From Acanthosoma haemorrhoidale (taxonomy: Eukaryota; Arthropoda; Insecta; Hemiptera; Acanthosomatidae): 64,000 nt of DNA. Both the position numbers and the translations under genes were made by a program. Position 1 is the first letter of the stretch. Every line of letters begins with the position of its first letter. The stretch is from NCBI GenBank assembly GCA_930367205.1, contig CAKNEZ010000004.1, forward strand, positions 600,001 to 664,000, read 5' to 3'. The notes beneath the pieces are model-generated. The model did no database searches. It was not told the DNA's origin and saw only the letters and a list, made by a program, of their open reading frames with translations. This document shows, piece by piece, positions 10,331 through 23,249 of the stretch.

Positions 10331-11854
10331 AATTGATAAGACAGAGTATACCTGAAACTGGATAAAGGTTTACCTGCAGGTTTTGATGATTTCTTTGTTT
10401 TAAATTAGGCTCTTCAATGCTGAAGTTGTCTACCATGTATTCATTTCATATTTCATGTTTTACCATAAGTAGCAATACATATCTACTTATAATTTATTCC
10501 AGAGGTAACAATTTTCACATACAGAAAATAACCCGGGTTCGGATCTCGGGCGTGTGTTTTTTCACGTTCACCGATAAACATTAAAACTAAAATACTATAT
10601 TACATCATATGTATTATAATTATTAGCAATGCCCCATAATAAATTATCGTAATACTCGCCGACAAGGCGAGAGGTGAATCTAGTTATTCAGGTTAGTGTG
10701 TAATCTGTCTCTAGGCCACTGGGATAGTTGTTGCACTCTACCTCCACATAAATTAATATATTGTAATATAATGTGCGTTGTAAATCGATCCACTTTGTTT
10801 ATAATTACGTTTTATTATAATAGGCTGTTACAGCATTACCTCCAGCTGGAGAGGTTATGGTAATTACAGAGTCTTCAGCCTCTCTGAATATATTAATCTC
10901 ATTTACTCCCTTACATCTAATATTATCTCGTAAATATTTTAGCAACATAAAAGCAACTATTTGACTTGGAAAATTACTACATTATTATGCATTTAATACT
11001 AAAACGGAACTACTGACAGATTCCTTAGACTCCCGGGTCAGACTTACCCAGCAAACCATCCTGATTGGACTGGCCAAGCCTGTCTATTATTCTTTGCCAA
11101 TCACTTCGTCCCTTTTAGCACCCAGGGTTTTCTAAAAGCCACAACCGATGAGCACATTATTTGTGTCACTCACTATCGCAGAAATGTTGCATAGCAAATC
11201 TATTTCTTATTCAAAATTCCATTTTGCATGTATTCAAGGCTAAGCACCAACAGGGAGGGGGGAAGAACCACTAACTCTGGAGGGTGTGCTGCGGTTTCTG
11301 ACAACCAAAAAGTCCACCGTTCTCATATTTCTGAGCCCAGTTGAAATCCTGGAATACTCCCATAATAAACTCCCAAATCCAAAACTACCTCCTCCTTCGT
11401 TTCGTTCCTCCTTCGGAGTCCTGGAGCCTGGGACTTTGAACTTTTATCCTACCCTATCCAAAAATCCTCCTTATCCACATCAAACGTCGTTGACATGCGT
11501 GGTTATGTTCATTCAACCTTTACTTTGAATGTATATAGTTGTTTACGCAGCCTGAGAGGTTCAGTAGAACCTTTCCTCCTTACTAGCGTAGAAAATATGT
11601 GGCTCAAAATTGCAACTGGGTATTTAAGAATTATTATAAAAGAATAAACATGTAATCTTAACAATTGATATATATTCAAAATAAATAGCAAAGTTAAACA
11701 AAATTTTAACTGGAAACGAATTAATATCTATGAGCAAGCTTGCCTTGAAATAGTAGAAATAACGAATTAATTGAATAATTTTTAACATAATATTTGTTCA
11801 CACTAGCGGAATCAACAATTTCACACTCGCTTAAGCAATAATAATAAATAAATT
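10331..11854. other. No gene recognised; weak tRNA-like B-box
   Basis: At 10,533 the sequence CCCGGGTTCGGATCTCGGGC resembles a pol III B-box stem-loop, as in tRNA-derived SINE tails, but no A-box at suitable spacing was found. A small hairpin CTCGCCgacaaGGCGAG lies near 10,657-10,673. Frames such as 11,286-11,528 show no family features. Confidence 0.35.
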
Positions 11855-11975
11855 TATTTATAATGAATAAATAAACCTATAATGAATAAATAAATTTATA
11901 ATGAATAAATAAATTTATAATGAATAAATAAATTTATAATGAATAAATAACTTTATAATGAATAAATAACTAAAT
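11855..11975 (+). repeat. Minisatellite, 19-bp unit, about 6 copies
   Basis: Tandem units of TTTATAATGAATAAATAAA differ only at one or two bases. AT-only composition with no coding potential. Confidence 0.9.
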
Positions 11976-12864
11976 TATACATCCATAACAACAATATGCA
12001 AGAATTTAAATGTAAGCGTGAGCTTAATTAGATGCAACGACATTGTTCAAAATTTACCATTTAACAATCCCGAAACTATAGATCCCTCGATCGTAAAGTA
12101 ATAAACATTGAAATACCAGTCTTCTTGAAGCTCAATGCCAGTAGGTCATTTGATGACAAATCCCCGTTTGTGTGTGAAAATGTTCGTACTCACATAGAGA
12201 ACTATGCCTGCAGAGAGAAATGTCGAGCGGATTCACCCGATGTAACATCGGCGAGAGATGGAATAAGACAGCCCGGTGTAGAGAGGGGGGCAAGCCGAGC
12301 CTGCAATGTTTACATTTTGGCCGGGATTAGGGCTCACAGTTTAACAACACGCCTGGTTTAACATTTTGTTTTCTTAAACAATTAAGAAGCAAATACGCAA
12401 ACTTAAACTAGAGGAAATATAAATTAAATGTGCAATGAGCACGTTAAACAAAGTTTTCAAGGTAAAAATAAATCTGTGGCTTCAACATAGTTATACCCTT
12501 CACGGGGGTAAGAGTACCCAGGTAAGTAAGGGAAAAGGTGTCTCCTCAGTAAAAGTCCTTACGGGAAAGCCAAGCATCAGTTCCGGATACCCGTAGTTGG
12601 TAAGCAATGTCCAATGTCCGTTAGACTTAAGAAAAGACGTGCGTAAGCACAATAGCTACTTTTTTTTCTCGTTAAAGCCTCGTTGGATTCACTCATGGTA
12701 CATTTTATAACATGAAAAAAACTATAAGGATGTACTACATCCGAACGATGTAAAGCGTCTTCCAATAGGAACTTCCAAACTTTGACAGTTGATAGCGGCC
12801 ATATTGTTGAAGCTGCATCTGTCGAATTGGCTGTCATTTATTCAGTCTGTTTTGCCAAATCACT
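11976..12864. other. No gene recognised
   Basis: The stretch contains a moderately GC-rich patch at 12,125-12,360 with a 78-codon frame lacking known motifs. The part just before 12,865 is probably the 5' flank of the following transposon; its left terminal repeat was not identified. Confidence 0.4.
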
Positions 12865-13400
12865 ATGGACGAATATAGCGTTCAACAGCATGTGAAAATG
12901 ATAAAATTGTTTTATCAATATGGGTGTTCTGTTCGGGCAACGTTCCGCGGTCGCCGTAACCGTCCTACCGAGGGTACTATTTGCAGTGTGGTGGATAAAT
13001 TTGAGTCCACTGGTTCAGTAAACAATCGACCAACATCCGTACGACGGCGAAACGCAACATCGCCGCTGTCCGTGAGAGTGTGCAGGAGAATCCAAAGGAG
13101 TCGATTTCATGTCGCTCACAAGAACGCATGGTCTTTCGCAATCCACAACTTGGCGAATTTTGCGTCGTGACTTGGGCCTGCACCCGTACAAAATTCAACT
13201 TACCCAGGAGCTGAAGGTAAACGACCATAGACAACGACGTGTGGTCATCTCACGCAGAGGTGAACTGGCCACCGAGATCGTGTGTTTTGACCCCGTTAGA
13301 CTTTTTCTTGTGGGGTTTTCTTAAGCCATAAATCACAGCAGTCCTCAAAGCCAACGGACCTCATAACCCATGCCATCGGAAAATTAGACATTTTGGATGC
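12865..13400 (+). pseudogene. DDE transposase, internally deleted and frameshifted
   Basis: The frame from 12,865 starts MDEYSVQQHVKMIKLFYQYG, with a helix-turn-helix region (VDKFESTGSV), then shifts frame into QENPKES and into a piece reading STTWRILRRDLGLHPYKIQL. After QELKVNDHRQRRVV the sequence jumps to the catalytic C-terminus, NWPPRSC-LTPLDFFLWGFLK around 13,255-13,325. The first two catalytic Asp blocks are lost. Several frameshifts show decay. It belongs to the same broad transposase group as the copy at 2955-3629 but is a distinct family. Confidence 0.75.
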
Positions 13401-14162
13401 GCGCCACCCAGCGAAGCCGCGGCGGACATTTTCACGATGCTATATTCCATACATAATGGCATCAATAGGCCTTTCAAACGAATAAAAAATTTCGATGATA
13501 TCTCACACACACTTTGTTTTATTTAAATTTAAAGATAGGAAGCGCTTAATGAAAGACCCTCTATAACACGATGGATGATGTAAAAAACGAAATATGTTCT
13601 TACTGAGCGAAGTGTATTCCGATTACTACTTCTTCGGTATAAGCAATGTTCCTCCAAGACGAGTTCAATGCCGGAGATGTAAAAATCATGAATAATGACA
13701 GATATTTGCACAAAGTGGCCTGCAATTTGTGAGCCCGTGGCGCAGTAGAAGGTAGCTGGACTCCTGTGGACGTTCTGTCTCATTTAGCAGACAACCTCCG
13801 TGAAAATTACACCGACTGCCCACAAATTAAAACCTCCAGCTCTTTCATTTGTGCTACGTCTGTGTGGCAGCTTGAAAAACAATGAAAAAAGAAAAAAAAA
13901 CAAAAAAAACATAGACTAATGAAGATGATGTCGGAGCAACTGCTTCACGGTTCGTATTTCCGGTGAGATTTTTTTCAGTCATGTTTATTGTCTTGTGCAA
14001 TAAAATGTGAGCGTCTTAATGCCCTAGTTAATCAAGGATCAATGGCCTATTCATTGATTTATAGTCATTTAATTTATACAGCAACATTTAGTTATGTCAA
14101 TTGTATATTATTTATAAAGTAAAGATAAAATACTACATAAATTTAAAATAAACCAAATTAAA
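13401..14162. other. No gene recognised
   Basis: Contains the probable 3' flank of the previous transposon and an 84-codon minus-strand frame (13,529-13,783) without motifs. Around 13,735, CGTGGCGCAGTAGAAGGTAG weakly recalls a tRNA 5' half; no cloverleaf can be completed. Confidence 0.4.
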
Positions 14163-15090
14163 AAAAAAACTGCAACAACCGACGAAAACATCGCCAAAGT
14201 TCACCAAATGGTGCTAGACGACCGCCGAATTAAAGTGAGAGAGATAGCAGAGGTTATGAACATGTCAAAAGAACGTGTTTGTCACATATTAAATCAACAT
14301 TTAGAGATGAGAAAGCTGTCCGCGCGTTGGGTGCCGCGTTTGCTCACGTTAGACCAAAAACGTGTTCGAATGAACATTTCCAACGCTCTGTTGGCGCAGT
14401 TTAGGCGCAATAAATCCGAGTTTTGGCGCCAATTAATTACTGTGGATGAAACTTGGATACACCATTATACGCCCGAAACAAAAATACAGTCCAAACAGTG
14501 GACTGCAAAGGGGAACCGGCTCCAAAAAAAGCAAAAACTGTTTTTTCGGCTGGGAAAGTGATGGCGACTGTTTTTTGGGATAGTTATGGAGTTATTTTAT
14601 TCGATTATCTTCAAAAAGGAAAAACCATTACAGGAGCATACTACGCATCATTACTTGACAAGCTGAAGGCAGAACTTGCGGAAAAACGGCCACATTTGCA
14701 GAAAAAGAAAATCCTGTTTCACCAGGACAACGCACCGTCTCACACCTCAGCGGTTGCCATGGCGAAAATCCATGAATTACGGTTTGAACTGCTTGACCAT
14801 CCGCCTTACTCCCCAGATCTAGCCCCAAGCGACTTCTGTTTGTTTCCTCACCTAAACATTGCGCTCAGAGGACAGAGATTTTCGTAAAATGAAGAGGCAC
14901 CTTCGTGAACGATTATTTGGCAGAGATAAACGCCGAGTACTATTTGGACGGGTTACAGAGATGGGAGCATCGCTGGGAGAAGTGTGTAGAGTTACAAGGA
15001 GACTATGTTGAAAAATAAAAAATAAATTTCTGAAAAAACGTCTTGTATCTTTGTTAGGTCGGAAACTTTTCAGACCACCCTCGTATACGT
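14163..15090 (+). pseudogene. mariner transposase, 5'-truncated, frameshifted
   Basis: The coding strand enters at a TATTDENIAKVHQMVLDD block and runs through the second helix-turn-helix (VREIAEVMNMSKERVCHIL). It then shows the full DD34D catalytic set: ITVDETWIHHY, LFHQDNAPSHTS and HPPYSPDLAPSDF. Two overlapping frames (14,208-14,561 and 14,453-14,887) are related by one frameshift near 14,520, and another stop/frameshift follows RGQRFS at 14,887. The tail reads YLDGLQRWEHRWEKCVELQG and a terminal repeat with GGTCGGAAACTTTTCAGACC follows near 15,056-15,076. The first DNA-binding helix and left terminal repeat are missing. Despite complete catalytic residues the gene is dead as it stands. Confidence 0.85.
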
Positions 15091-16039
15091 TAGAATTAAT
15101 TTTCGTGTTACGGGCGCCTTACCAAACATTGAAAAAAAACTTATGAGCAGTGACAGAATGCTTAAAAGGTAGAATACTAGGACCGACTGTTTTGATATTC
15201 TAATATTCTTTACATAGATCTAGTTATCATTTATTAACTTAAAACGTACGCTCCTTAGCTCGGTGATTGGTTGAGTATACATTTAAAAGTTCATATCGAT
15301 AGGATCATTTCAATTCTACTCTCGCTCAAGTCACAGACAGACAGACAGCTGTTTAAAAAAAAATCCTTCCATTCACGTTTAGAAAGATATGAGCTATAAA
15401 GTGAAATATCGCTATTAAAATTGATATGGCTATGGGCGTGGGAGTTTCATAATTGCCATTTAGACTATGGGTTTTCATTAATTTAATTATTTCAAAACTC
15501 TATATAAAAAATATAAAAAGTTTCTCAAAGAATGGTCAATAAAAATTCCCATTAAATTCAGCTTTGGTAGTATTAAACTTTTTTTTATTTGTTTTTCTTG
15601 CCAAAACTTTTTATTGTTTACGCTGCTCTCTTAAATTTAATCTCTTATTCGTATACATTTTAGTATTTCTGTTTAAACACGAATTAACAGCCACGAAGAC
15701 AACATACAAATATGCACACAGTTAATTACGAATGGGCCTAAAAACTAAAAAAAATCTGGGCAAAATGCGACTTTAAACACTATACCTTGTAAACATATAA
15801 GAAAACAAGCCAAGTGTGGCGCTTGTAATAAGGAAGATATCTTGCATTCATTCAGACAGATATGACAACAAAAAAACAACCGGTTTCCGTTTCTGGTTTC
15901 CTTTTTAATGCATTTCTCTGCTCCTTTGTAAATCAGTGCTGTGTATGCATGAAGTGTTTCTTTATTAATTTTTATGAGTAATCGCCTTTTTTTTTTTTTT
16001 TCTTTTAACGCCTGAATTTATTAACATTTTAACAATTTT
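15091..16039. other. No gene recognised
   Basis: AT-rich sequence with homopolymer runs and a short (CAGA)n near 15,335. No coding or RNA signal was found. Confidence 0.5.
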
Positions 16040-16680
16040 ACAAATTTCAATGTCTATTTATAATTTCTCCTCTTTCTACGATGCACTGATGCATTCTAAA
16101 GAGGTTGGGTTACAATACAATATCAGATTAAAGTTAAAATTACAATGAAATGAATATAATGCTATGTGATGTGGCTCACCTTCTGTTTACAATTTGGGAG
16201 AAAACCTACAAACTAAAACCTATAACTAGAACCTAAGTGTTCCTGCCGCGACAGCGTCCTGCCTTCGATGGGGGAACGAAGTGGGGGTTATCGTGTTAAA
16301 CACCGGGTTTGTCAAGTATTGTAGGGAGTCAAAAAAATTTATATGTCTACGTTGAATGAATTCATCCACCGTAGGCAGATCAAAGATCTCGTGAAGCTCT
16401 GTTGCTCCGCTGTTCGAATGAAGTGTCTGACCACTTTCATCAGTATGCCGTTTTGGAATTGTTGGAGTCGCCGAGCTGTCGTACACGTCAGATGACGAAA
16501 AAGCGGTGCACCATACACCAGAGCTTGAGACGCAGTGATAGATTGGGGGAAGTCAATAAATGCGTAAGCCCGTAAGACTTCGTGCGTATTTGTTCAACTT
16601 CCTCGTCAAATTATAACTAAAATTGAGGTGTCTGTCCATTTTAATTCCCAGATATACTAGGTTGTTTCCTGGTAAATATG
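16040..16680 (-). pseudogene. LINE reverse transcriptase C-terminus (Jockey/R1-like), 5'-truncated
   Basis: On the minus strand the sequence reads NLVYLGIKMDRHLNFSYNL, KLNKYARSLTGLRIY and, after a stop, VWCTAFSSS. It then reads LHEIFDLPTVDEFIQRR and FFDSLQYLTNP, which is the C-terminal thumb and tail region of Jockey-superclade reverse transcriptases. The catalytic FADD region is absent (5' truncation). Frames change at least twice. About 180 bp of 3' untranslated sequence follows toward 16,040. This is a different family from the four copies at 0, 19, 21 and 23 kb. Confidence 0.7.
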
Positions 16681-16689
16681 ATCGGAATG

Positions 16690-16835
16690 ATCGCCTTTTT
16701 TTTTTCCTTCATATCCCTTTTAAATTCACAGATAATTATATATAATTATAGATCCTCAGGCGAATCTATTTACAAATTATTTTTGTATTTCCTGTAGTGT
16801 CCATACATTATATACAGGAGTGATCACCGTGATTC
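16690..16835 (-). repeat. Dispersed repeat (inverted relative to 62,495-62,620)
   Basis: Shared landmarks in reverse complement include CAGATAATTATATATAATTA, TAGATCCTC and GAATCTATTTACAAATTATT. A T-run (A-run in the partner) ends the homology, suggesting an A-tailed mobile element. No coding content. Confidence 0.7.
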
Positions 16836-18005
16836 TATTCTGTATTTATTTCTGTAACATTTGTCGGGCATGTACAAGTTGAACTGGTCAAGACAGAAAA
16901 AGATCGACATTAAATCATTATCATTTATGACAGCCAAACATCTATTTACAGCAGCAATAAACTTAATTGTATTTTTGAAAAACAAAAGTGACGGAGCAGA
17001 AACAAGAATATAATAAGAAAATATTTCGAGAGATGTTCGAATTTAGGTCAGTGTCTCTGCGTCCATAAATTATGATTGTTCAATATTTTTTTAAGCTAAC
17101 TCCGTGAAGGAAACCCGAGTTTTCAACAAATAGAAAAAAACCAATGCGAAACATGGCAAATAAGCGATTTACCAAATAGTATTTTTTGAAAAATTGGAAA
17201 ATTATTGTTTTAAAATTAAAACGCTTCTGATCTGAATCTTTCTTTTAAATTAAAATATCTTGTTTCAGAGTGTGAATATATCTTTAAAATTCCGGATCGA
17301 TTGAACCGAGTCAAAGACTATCGAAGACCGAACTGGGGAACATGTTTTAAAGTTTAGCCTTCCCGTTTGGGCTCGGTGGATATGAAGCCGCAAATGAAAA
17401 AGACATGCAAATAAATCAAGATGGAACTGTAAATTTCAAGTAGGGGTTCAGTGCCTCTCTCTCAATAACAGCCTCGTGTTGCCATTTCCAAGAAGCTCTG
17501 TGCATTGCACAAACAGTTTATCTGTATTTAAACACCTACCAAGGACGGAGTTGATCCTCCACTTCCTACGTTCCTACTGGGATAGTGTTGGAGGATGGCT
17601 CCAGGGTATAAATATCTTCAGGGACTTCTGCGGCGGAGGGTAACAGAGAAGGGACACGGAAGGCAATGGTTAGTTGTTTATTGCGCAGAGCAAGGACTCC
17701 AGGCTTCCTACAACTAGCCAATCACTTCTAGCTGGTTGTAAACGAAACAATCCCAGTTGTGGGTTGGGATCTTAGTAAATAACTAAACAAACCAGTGCTT
17801 TCCCACCAGTTTTATCCATTCATGAATAAAATGCTTTAAACGCTGAGATTATTTTTTTTTTTTTTGGTGCCTTGGATTGCAGAACTGATTTTAGCTATTT
17901 TTGGGGCACTCAATTCTAAATATAATCATAATTAATATAATTTTCAAATCAGTCCTTTTTTTAACGTGAAGTTCTACACGAAAGGTGCAGTTCTAAATCA
18001 CACAA
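16836..18005. other. No gene recognised
   Basis: No frame or structured repeat was recognised. A GC-richer patch at 17,520-17,760 has no interpretable motif. Confidence 0.45.
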
Positions 18006-19030
18006 TTGGTTTCTGTACTCTTCTTCTCTCAAAGAGACAACCTTCTATACTGTCACGAAATTGCCGAGAACACCTGGAAAAAAATGGGTCTTCCAGGCCA
18101 TTTCGCAAATGATTTAAAGTCTATTTATTTACAACTCAAAGGAAGTTTGAAATGTGTCCTTCTACACAATGTTAATAAATATGGTTCAATGTCAATTGCT
18201 CACTCAACGAAAATGAAAGAAGAATATCAACACCATAGATTTGGTCTTGGAGAAGATGATGTATCATGAACATCAATGGGTCAATTGTGTGGAATTAAAA
18301 ATGGTAAACATTCTCTTTGGACAGCAAAGTTTCCACACCAAATATCCTTACTTCTTGTGCCTCTGGGATAGCAGAGACAAAACACTAAACTGTGTTAGAA
18401 AAAAGTGGCCTAAGAGACAAAACATGGACCTTGGGGAAAAGAATGTCATTAACGACAACGTAATTAGAAAGAGAGAAAATCATCTTTTATCCAGTACATA
18501 TAAAGCTGTGTCTTAAGAAGCAGTTTGTAAAAGCTCTTGATAAGAACGGGCCATGCTTTGCATATCTAGAGGGGGGGGGGGTAGAAAGGCCTCAGTTGAG
18601 TACGGAAAAAATTAAAGCAGGAATATTTGACGGCCCACAAATAAGACAGCTCATTAAGTATACTGTCATCGTAAATTCGATGAATGAGGCTGAGCGAAAA
18701 GACTGGAATTCATTTGATGCAGTTATCGGAAATTTTCTGAGCAAACGCAAAGTTGAAAACTGTGTTGTACTAATGAAAGTCTTAAATCCCTTGGGTGTAA
18801 CATGAGTGTTAAGGTTCACATAGCCACTTAGACCATTTTACTGAAAATTTAGGAAACACCAGCGAGGGACAAGGTGAGAGATTTGACCAGGATATTAAAA
18901 CTATGGAGGCCTCCGACCAAGGAAGATGGTAGACGCACATGAAGGTAGATCACTGCTGGAGTTTAAAAAGGGACTGTTCCAAAACGCATTCAAGATTTGT
19001 CACGGAAAAGAAGCTCCGAAGTGTTTTGTA
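18006..19030 (+). pseudogene. Decayed copy of a multicopy arthropod protein of unknown function
   Basis: Plus-strand pieces in shifting frames give a recognisable order: HTKYPYFLCLWDSR, KKWPKRQNMDLGEKNVIND, KKQFVKALDKNGPCFAYLEG, LSTEKIKAGIFDGPQIRQLI, MNEAERKDWNSFDAVIGNFL, then GERFDQDIKTME and CWSLKRDC. These blocks match from memory a protein found in many near-identical copies in arthropod genomes, usually labelled uncharacterized and presumably mobile-element-derived. At least six frameshifts or stops, and a G9 run at 18,572-18,580, disrupt it. The function is not known to me; no catalytic motif is evident. Confidence 0.6.
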
Positions 19031-19261
19031 TAATTGTATATTTATACACTTGTATATATTACAATTATAATAATTGTATAAATAAAAATTTACTTATTAG
19101 GTAATAACTAGCAATCTAAGCCTAAGAGGATTCACATACGGAAGATCGTCCACTTGTGCAGGAGAGCTTGGTTGGTCCAAGCCCCCGATATACAGAAGGA
19201 AGGTTGAGTCCCACACTGCCAGTATAATTATTTCTTACCTGTTAGATATTAATTACTAATC

Positions 19262-19845
19262 TGCAAAGTTATACTTAAGCCAATCTGGACATACGGAATA
19301 GATCTATGGGGGACAGCATAAAAGTCGAACATCAAGCGCATCCAATCCTTATTACTTATCAATAAATGCCCCTTATTACTTCAGCAGCAAAACATAACGA
19401 TCTTAATATACCCTACATTCTTGAACTTATCCCTTCCAAGTTCATGAAATTCCATAGCAACCTATCCAACCACCCTAATCCCCTAGTCATTTCACTGCAC
19501 CGCTCATCTCTATAATCCTCCTCGGAGACTGAAACGGCAGTGGCCTCGTGACCTGCTATAAATGCGTGACAGTGGGAGTCCTGGCAATGGCCAGTTTCTT
19601 CAATCATGTCCTGAGCGTCTGAGGCTCTAACGCTCTTGGTCAGCCTCCACTGGCTCGTATCCGGTGACGCGGCTGACGGTGGGTGACTTCCCAAGACTCC
19701 GCATCCTCTTTAAGGTCGTGACGATCATGTTGATTTGAGAGGTATCTGGGCTGTTTGTAAATACTGTACGAATGAGATCATTTATCACAATTACTTATTG
19801 CCTTATAAGGCAGATTATAATTTTATCATAATAAAGTTGTTGTTG
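19262..19845 (+). mobile_element. Jockey-type LINE 3' end, copy 2
   Basis: The copy begins with LKPIWTYGIDLWGTA, a hallmark block near the end of Jockey ORF2. It continues through an IKRIQS block and a frameshifted NDLNIPYILELIP equivalent, and ends with RLKRQWPRDLL and a stop near 19,562. A ~280-bp 3' UTR follows, closing with AATAAAG and a short TTG repeat. In-frame stops (after WGTA) make it non-coding. Its 5' truncation is typical of incomplete reverse transcription. Confidence 0.8.
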
Positions 19846-20883
19846 TTGAGGTATTAATAACAAAATGAATTAGTTGCAAATACTTTAATCTGTTGCTGCT
19901 ACTATTCTTCCCTAGACCGAAACTGATCACTTAACAAACAATATTAACACATAATATATGGAAATCCTATAATTCCACTTGAAGATCTAGGTTGAATTAC
20001 TGTTATATCCTAAGTGAACAGTTGAAATTAGTCACTGCTAATTGTTACTGAGGGCTTCTTGGCATAGATCTTTGCCAGTCTTTTCTCATTCCTCACCTTT
20101 TCATATCCAGACGAGGGCCCCATACCTTATCTTCGGGGAATTTCCAAGGGAATTTCCCAGTTTCCAGATAAAATGTCCACTCTCCATGATAAGATGATAA
20201 TACAAATATAAACAGTGAATAGTAAGTTCCCCAGAGAGAATCGGCGAATTAAGGACGTGTACAGAAATAGACGCACGTTGTGTCTTAGTGGACAGACCGA
20301 CTGTGGGCATTTAACAGCTGATCTCATCCGTGTACGTACTGTTTCACAGATAAAGCCTTAATTATGGCTCGATCTGCCTCTGAAGACATAACATATCCTT
20401 TTAGTAAATAGTCGGTTGATAAGAATGACTAGAGACATGATCACAGTAATAATCATTCCAAAAGGGATGACTTAAGAACATGTACAGACTTGATGACCAT
20501 TGAATGATTACTGATTGAACAAAATGGAAATAATAATTGGACAAATTATAACTAAGTTTTTCAAATTTTAGAAGAAAAAAAAGGAGGGAAAATATTATTA
20601 ATCCTTTTGGAAATTAAAATTGGTACAAAAATAAGTAATTAATATATTCAGCAGTTGTTTGATAGTGTAGCTGTTAGTGCAATTGCTTTACGACTTAAAA
20701 TACACGAATACGTGTATCCATAGGTGAAAAGTGAGTTTATTTCAGGTGTAAATAGAAATGAGTATCCAACGTTTTTAAGAGTACATAGGTAAGAAGGTAA
20801 TTATAAATTAAAAACCTGCAGTAAGTCTAGATTTATGTATCTTTGTTGATGACAAAATGTTTAGGATACTTTTTCCAATGTAC
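19846..20883. other. No gene recognised
   Basis: AT-rich DNA. Overlapping minus-strand frames at 20,101-20,327 show no family features. Confidence 0.5.
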
Positions 20884-21282
20884 TAATAAAAACAACTTTA
20901 TTAGGATAAAATTACAATCTGCCTCATCGGGCAATAAGTAATTGTGATAAATGTTGTCATTCATGTCATATTTACAATTTTCATTCATACATTATTTACA
21001 AATGCCCAGAGACCTCCCAAATCCATATGGTTGTCACCTCCCTCGCATGCGAAAGAGGAAGCGGAGTCTTGGTAATTCCCCCACGCTCCTCCGTCAGCCG
21101 CCAGTGGAGTCTCGTAAGAGCGAGAGAGCCACATGCGCTCAGGACATGATTGGAGAAACTGGCCATTGCCAGGACTCCCACTGTGACGCATTTATAGCAG
21201 GTCACGAGGCCACTGCCACTTTAGTCTCCGAGGAGGATTATAGGGATGAGTGGTGCAGTGCAATGACTGTGCTTGGGGATCA
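20884..21282 (-). mobile_element. Jockey-type LINE 3' end, copy 3 (inverted)
   Basis: Reverse complement of the other copies: the AATAAA end is at 20,886-20,900 and homology runs to the AGCACAGTCATTGCACTGCA block at about 21,270. Only the last codons of ORF2 and the 3' UTR remain. The antisense frame over it (20,951-21,295, plus strand) is similar to antisense frames in copies 1 and 2. Confidence 0.75.
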
Positions 21283-23249
21283 TGGTCTTCAATGAATTAG
21301 AGAATTTAACTTGGCTATTATTGATAATTCGATGTTGATGGCGTGACCACTTTGCATCTTACCACATAAGACCTAAGTGATTCTAATTCATGATTTTATA
21401 ATTAAATAAAAACCTTATCTCATTTGTTTCGTTGTAAAATCCGCAATCAAAAAATCAGTAACGACCTACTGTATTATTCAAGATTAAAATATAATTATAC
21501 CTCATTGTTTGATTGATGATTGTTTAAGAGAATGAGTAAGTATATTATCAAACAAAGATTTGTTGCCACACGTTACATTTCGTCCTTCACTGAGGCAGTA
21601 GTAGGAGGCATTTTATGACAAAATATAATCAGCTCACAGGGATTCGAGAACCATTTGCAGTAAATTCGGTGATAGTGAAAATGTACATTTATTTTCTTAA
21701 TGTACGTGTATGATAAATTATGCATAAACAAAATAATGCTATGCACACCATAACAGTAAAAGTAACATATATTGGACATATTTTGAGTTATTAGTTTTGA
21801 GTTAAAACATACAAATATATAGATATTATTAACCTGGCTTCAGGCCATTTCACAACAGCTATTATAGTAAATTATTATATTTTCACTCTGTGCACAGATT
21901 ATAGTGTGTTTTAATGTGTTCGACTAATGGTCCTAATGTAAAGTACATTAATAATGACAGCTGGAACATATATATATATATATATATATTTATTATAGAA
22001 CACCTGTTCCCTATTAATATAAATGTGTTGATGCCTAGATAGCTTGTGGAACTAGCTTTTTTTTTTCTCATTTATTTGTAGTATGAATGTAGGATCTATA
22101 AAAATTTATTTACTTGTTTTTTATTGACGATTTAATTATCTTTATTTAATTAAGTTTTAATTATCTACAATATTTGATGTTTATCTCGTTACAATTTTGT
22201 ACCACTCATTGATTGTCTTACCCCTGGTTTCACACATCCACGGTGATGCCTCCTGATCTCTGGCCAGATGCTTTACCATCCCTGTAAACACTTAAGCATA
22301 GTCAATTTATAATATTTTAGAGCTGCAACATTGGTACAACGTGACTTTGGGCTACAGATGTGTCTAATTGTAATATTTTCTTTCCGAATACCATTTCATT
22401 TGTCATTATTTTGTATTATTATTGACTCTAGTTTTTGGTTTATGTATAGTTTTGTACACATTGTCTTCCATTTTAGTATTATGTTGTAGTATGGATAAGT
22501 TTTAAGACATTTTTTCCTTACTAATTGCTTTAAATTGTAATTGTACATAGTCGCAAATATTCCTGGAAGGGACAGCTTGAAGCTTTCTTTGTCTTTATTT
22601 TATACGCAATGTATGAACTTTCATTAATTTATTATTTATTTGTTATTAATATTCAATATAAATGCTAAATATAGTCAGGCGCTCAACGACCAGAATACCT
22701 TGGAGAAATCATATTCTCAGCCCACATCTCAGTTTATAACATGATGTCTTATAAGGGGTTATGTATAACGCAAGTATGGCTGACTGGACATCATAAAGTC
22801 CTGGAAACATATTTTCTAATTCGCAAATAACCGTTAAAAAAGTTACTTACGAACCAATAAAATAAATCTCTAGTCTAGCTCATTCCATGTCTTTGCAAAA
22901 GTATCACCCGGATCATCGTGACTAGAATGGAATGTATTTACGATGATCTGATTCAGCGGAGCACGTTAGAATCAAAATAAAAATTAACGTGTCTCCTTAT
23001 TGAAATGACTAATCGTTCGTATGTACACAAATTTTAGTGTGTATCTTGGACCTCATAATTCCCCTCATTATCTGAATAGATGATTATATAACCTACAACA
23101 GGGCCTCGGTAATCCAACCATCTCGCGGCCGCCACTGGGTCCCAATATTCTCAAAGTGAGAAATTCTTATTTCAATTGAACCCCTCTCCTTTTATTTCAG
23201 ACGGAATTTCATTTCTGACTTGTATTGGTGAATTTAAATTATTTTAAAC
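21283..23249. other. No gene recognised; (TA)n at 21,968-21,990
   Basis: Long AT-rich stretch. A TA microsatellite of about 11 repeats is the only clear structure. Short frames lack motifs. Confidence 0.5.

Noticed and set aside
10525..10560. SINE B-box near GGGTTCGGATC
   Set aside because: No A-box upstream at the right distance and no defined element ends or second copy in the window.
11855..11975. CRISPR-like array
   Set aside because: Units are contiguous AT-only tandem repeats without unique spacers, in an animal genome.
13730..13775. tRNA-Trp-like fragment
   Set aside because: Only the D-arm region resembles a tRNA; no acceptor, anticodon or T-arm pairing can be built.
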